Assembly (NCBI GenBank): GCA_040756715.1
Contig: JBFLYE010000039.1
Span: 1 to 7,156, forward strand
Reading direction: 5' to 3'
DNA: 7,156 nt
Origin: JBFLYE01 sp040756715 [NCBI: bacterium]
Lineage (GTDB): Bacteria; UBA9089; UBA9088
Each line of letters starts with the position of its first letter. Position 1 is the first letter of the stretch. The position numbers and the translations under genes were made by a program. Below, in pieces: positions 5,002 to 7,156 of the stretch. The notes under the pieces were generated by a model. That model made no database searches. It was not told the origin of the DNA and saw only the letters and a list, made by a program, of their open reading frames with translations.

Positions 5002-5763
5002 ATGGCATATACAATTGCTGTAGCGGGAAAGGGAGGTTGTGGAAAGACAACAATCACAAGCCTTATAATCAACTATCTTCTTTCCTTAAAAAAAGGCTCT
5101 ATCCTTGCGGTTGATGCAGATCCCTCCTTTAACCTCCATTTCCTTTTGGGAATGGATGCTCCTAAAACACTTGGCCAATTAAAGGAGTCTGCGAAGAAGG
5201 ATAAACCCAATTCAATGGACTTATTCTCATTCCTTGAATATGGGACAAATATGGCAATAGATGAGGGAAAAATTGACCTTTTGGCTATGGGAAGAAAAGA
5301 GGGGAAGGGGTGCTATTGCTCGGTTAATAATGCCTTAAGGGAGGTATTAAACAAAATTGCAAAATCCTATAATTATATTGTTATTGACAATGAGGCAGGG
5401 ATTGAGCATATAAGCAGGCAGACAGATGCAAGCGTTAACCTTATGTTTATTGTTATTGATCCTTGTTTGAGAAGCCTCATAACAGCCAAAACCATAATAA
5501 ACCTTATAAAAGAGCTTGAAAATGATGTAAGTAAGGTTTGTTTGATTGGAAATAAGATGGACAAAATACCCAATTGGCTTAAAATGGATATTCCATTTTT
5601 AGGCTGTATTCCATTCGATCCAATGCTTCAAAAATACGAGGAAGAAAACCTTTCCTTCCTTTCTTTTCCAGAAACATCCTTATCATATCAGGCATTAAAA
5701 AAGATATGCGTTCAGGTATTAGGGGAAAGCGATGAAGAAAGAGCACCAGGGCCCCACTCATAG
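5002..5763 (+). CDS. cooC: CooC-type nickel-insertion ATPase for carbon monoxide dehydrogenase
   Basis: CooC-type ATPases use ATP to load nickel into the Ni-Fe-S cluster of anaerobic CO dehydrogenase. The 253-aa length fits. The deviant Walker A GKGGCGKTT is at 9-17 (K10, K15), and VDADPSFNL (37-45) is the switch I region. The CxC of GCYCSVNNALR (103-113; C104 and C106) is the CooC metal-binding pair at the dimer interface. IVIDNEAGIEHISRQT (126-141) is the Walker B and switch II block. These features separate it from ParA, MinD and NifH. The C-terminal tail ERAPGPHS looks low in conservation, and its stop codon lies at the edge of an inverted repeat. No CODH subunit gene is in the window. 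The gene follows xerD after a repeat-like spacer and may have its own promoter, which I could not identify. AcsF, the acetyl-CoA synthase factor of the same family, is an alternative. Confidence 0.88.
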   Translation: MAYTIAVAGKGGCGKTTITSLIINYLLSLKKGSILAVDADPSFNLHFLLGMDAPKTLGQLKESAKKDKPNSMDLFSFLEYGTNMAIDEGKIDLLAMGRKEGKGCYCSVNNALREVLNKIAKSYNYIVIDNEAGIEHISRQTDASVNLMFIVIDPCLRSLITAKTIINLIKELENDVSKVCLIGNKMDKIPNWLKMDIPFLGCIPFDPMLQKYEEENLSFLSFPETSLSYQALKKICVQVLGESDEERAPGPHS

Positions 5764-5796
5764 GTGGATGAATTTTTTATTGTAATTCTTCCACCT
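5762..5796 (+). repeat. Inverted repeat between cooC and argC; hairpin or operator
   Basis: AGGTGGATGAATT (5762-5774) and AATTCTTCCACCT (5784-5796) are reverse complements except for one T-T mismatch, with a 9-nt loop. The cooC stop codon (5761-5763) runs into the left arm, and the argC -35 box (5780-5785) lies in the loop and right arm. As RNA it may end cooC or protect its 3' end, though no clear T-run follows. As DNA it is placed to act as an operator for argC. The left arm plus loop start is repeated at 51-66 without its right arm. Confidence 0.8.
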
Positions 5797-5808
5797 TTCA
5801 CATATAAT
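5780..5808 (+). promoter_or_regulatory. sigma70-like promoter for argC, near-leaderless
   Basis: TTGTAA (5780-5785, four of six) and a perfect TATAAT (5803-5808) are 17 nt apart. The argC ATG is at 5820, 11 nt after the -10 box, so the predicted leader is about 3-5 nt or none. A second TATAAT at 5810-5815 has no suitable -35. No Shine-Dalgarno sequence precedes the ATG: the bases from 5801 to 5819 are almost entirely A and T. Confidence 0.65.
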
Positions 5809-5819
5809 ATATAATATAA

Positions 5820-6815
5820 ATGATTAAAGTAAGCATTATCGGAGCAACGGGTTATACAGGAAGGGAGCTTATAAGACTCCTTTTAAGGCATAGGGAGGCA
5901 GAAATTATCCATCTTTCTGCCCACATAGAGAAAGAGATGCCAATTTCTGATATATTTCCTGGCCTTCTTTGCAATATTTCTGTTAAAACCACAATGGATG
6001 TAGCATCTTGTGCAGAATCTGATGTTATCTTTCTCTGCCTTCCACACATCGTGTCACAGGAGTATATTCCCTCCCTATATGAGCTTAAAAAAAGGGTAGT
6101 AGACCTCTCATCAGATTTCAGGCTAAAAGACCCCGATGTATATGAGAAATGGTATAATACCCAGCACCTCGCACCCCATCTTATAAAAGAGTCAGTTTAT
6201 GGATTACCCGAGCTTTACAGAGAAAAAATAAAGGATGCAAAGATTATAGCAAACCCAGGCTGCTATCCTACATCTTCTATACTAGCCCTTGCTCCAGCTA
6301 TAAAAAATAGGCTTATAGATTTAAACTCTATAATCATTGATGCAAAAACAGGCATTTCTGGTGCAGGAAGAAGCCCAAGCATGCTTACCCATTTTCCCGA
6401 GGTAAATGAAAGCGTTTCTGCATACTCTATTTTTACACATCGCCATACCCCTGAGATAAATCAGGAGCTTTCATTATTGGCAGGAGAGAGGGTAAATGTT
6501 ACCTTTACCCCCCATCTTATCCCAATGGATTGCGGTATACTCTCAACCATCTACATCAAGGTTTTAAGCGATGTCAAGCTTTTGGATGTCTATAAGGATT
6601 TCTATAAAAATGAGCAATTTGTAAGAATTGTTGACAAGCCCCCAAAAACAAAGGAGGTGGTTGGAACAAATCTATGCCTTATAAATATAGCCCAAGAAAA
6701 GCAAGAGGCTGTAGTAACATCAGCCATAGATAACCTTATAAAAGGTGCCTCTGGACAGGCTGTTCAGAATATGAACATTATGTTTGGTATTTCGGAGAGG
6801 GAAGGGCTTTTATAA
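5820..6815 (+). CDS. argC: N-acetyl-gamma-glutamyl-phosphate reductase
   Basis: ArgC reduces N-acetyl-gamma-glutamyl phosphate to the semialdehyde with NADPH, the third step of arginine synthesis. The protein has 331 aa, slightly short of the roughly 345 common in the family, but all main elements are present. The NADP-binding IIGATGYTGRELIRLL is at 6-21. The catalytic cysteine C148 is in IANPGCYPT (143-151), HRHTPEINQ (207-215) contains the proposed catalytic histidine, and KGASGQAVQNMN (308-319) is the C-terminal signature. In PHLIPMDCGILSTIY (231-245), residue 238 is Cys where many family members have Arg in PMxRGIL; TGC is one transition from CGC. It is preceded by its own promoter and an inverted repeat, with no other arg gene in view. 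The start is set by the MIKVSIIGATG N-terminus. Confidence 0.95.
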   Translation: MIKVSIIGATGYTGRELIRLLLRHREAEIIHLSAHIEKEMPISDIFPGLLCNISVKTTMDVASCAESDVIFLCLPHIVSQEYIPSLYELKKRVVDLSSDFRLKDPDVYEKWYNTQHLAPHLIKESVYGLPELYREKIKDAKIIANPGCYPTSSILALAPAIKNRLIDLNSIIIDAKTGISGAGRSPSMLTHFPEVNESVSAYSIFTHRHTPEINQELSLLAGERVNVTFTPHLIPMDCGILSTIYIKVLSDVKLLDVYKDFYKNEQFVRIVDKPPKTKEVVGTNLCLINIAQEKQEAVVTSAIDNLIKGASGQAVQNMNIMFGISEREGLL

Positions 6816-6863
6816 TTTAGAGATTTTTAATGAAAAGAAGCGAACTAATTTTTTACCCACCAA

Positions 6864-6893
6864 TTGACTTTCTTTCTCATCCATTTTTATAAT
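6864..6893 (+). promoter_or_regulatory. sigma70-like promoter for the aminotransferase gene, probably leaderless
   Basis: TTGACT (6864-6869, five of six) and a perfect TATAAT (6888-6893) are 18 nt apart, in the 86-nt gap after argC. The ATG at 6902 is 8 nt beyond the -10 box, so the predicted transcript starts at about 6900-6902. An AAGG directly touching the ATG is too close to serve as a ribosome-binding site and would be at or upstream of the mRNA 5' end. Confidence 0.75.
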
Positions 6894-6901
6894 TTTTAAG
6901 G

Positions 6902-7156
6902 ATGATTATATCAGAAAAGGCAAAGAATGTAGCAGCTTCAGAGACATTGGCAATCTCATCAAAGGCAAAGGAATTAAAAAATAAGGGTTTTAATCTGATT
7001 AACCTCTCTGTAGGAGAGCCTGATTTTGACACCCCAGATTATATAAAGGAGGCAATCATAAAGGCCTTAAGGGAGAAAAAGACAAAATACACAGATGCAT
7101 CTGGAATAATTGAGCTAAAAGGGGCAATTGCAAGAAAGCTAAAAACAGAAAATGGG
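6902..7156 (+). CDS. Aspartate-aminotransferase-family PLP enzyme (5' part only)
   Basis: The open frame runs for 85 codons to the window edge without a stop. It reads as the N-terminus of a class I (subgroup I-gamma, AspB-like) aminotransferase: LINLSVGEPDFDTPDYI (34-50) and KTKYTDASGIIELKGAIARK (60-79) are family signatures around the substrate and dimer-interface region. Such enzymes move the amino group of aspartate to 2-oxoglutarate, and some act on prephenate, alanine or aromatic amino acids, so the exact substrate is open. The PLP lysine lies beyond the window. The start is supported by the promoter just upstream and by the usual distance from Met to the VGEPDF motif. Confidence 0.9.
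   Translation, partial: MIISEKAKNVAASETLAISSKAKELKNKGFNLINLSVGEPDFDTPDYIKEAIIKALREKKTKYTDASGIIELKGAIARKLKTENG

Noticed and set aside
6830-6892. 20-codon open frame between argC and the aminotransferase
   Set aside because: It overlaps the -35 and -10 boxes of a good promoter and has no ribosome-binding site.

Overview
The window looks like a piece of the chromosome of an uncultured, low-GC, probably anaerobic bacterium. Evidence for a bacterium is the bS21 ribosomal protein, an XerD-type recombinase, a Soj-type ParA and sigma70-like promoters. Coding sequence is rich in A/T-ending codons, AGA/AGG for Arg and ATA for Ile. A CooC-type nickel-insertion ATPase suggests a Ni-dependent carbon monoxide dehydrogenase elsewhere in the genome. 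I cannot assign a phylum from this sequence alone. All supported genes lie on the + strand.

Layout. Bases 1-298 have no convincing gene and are a mosaic of short repeats, followed by tRNA-Phe(GAA) at 299-371. A run of seven closely packed genes occupies 476-4934: purD, a HIT-family hydrolase, rpsU, parA, a small ParB-like/ribbon-helix-helix-like protein, a glyoxalase-II-like metallo-beta-lactamase and xerD. Gaps in it are 46 nt or less and the last two junctions overlap, so it is probably one operon. A 67-nt repeat-like spacer leads to cooC (5002-5763). A near-perfect inverted repeat (5762-5796) overlaps the cooC stop and lies at the promoter of argC (5820-6815). A further promoter precedes an aspartate-aminotransferase-family gene cut by the window end (6902-7156).

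How the genes fit together. The operon mixes purine synthesis (PurD), nucleotide-phosphoramidate hydrolysis (HIT), translation (bS21), chromosome partition (ParA plus a candidate partner) and dimer resolution (XerD). ArgC and the aminotransferase are amino-acid metabolism genes, each with its own promoter.

The best leads are: (1) the 116-aa protein after ParA, which has a Spo0J/ParB-like N-terminal ParA-contact motif but no ParB CTPase core, ending instead in a ribbon-helix-helix-like segment; (2) a perfect 14+1+14 palindrome inside that gene, in frame, with a related element just upstream of the operon promoter; (3) three promoters whose -10 boxes lie 6-11 nt before an ATG that has no usable upstream Shine-Dalgarno, predicting leaderless or near-leaderless mRNAs for purD, argC and the aminotransferase.
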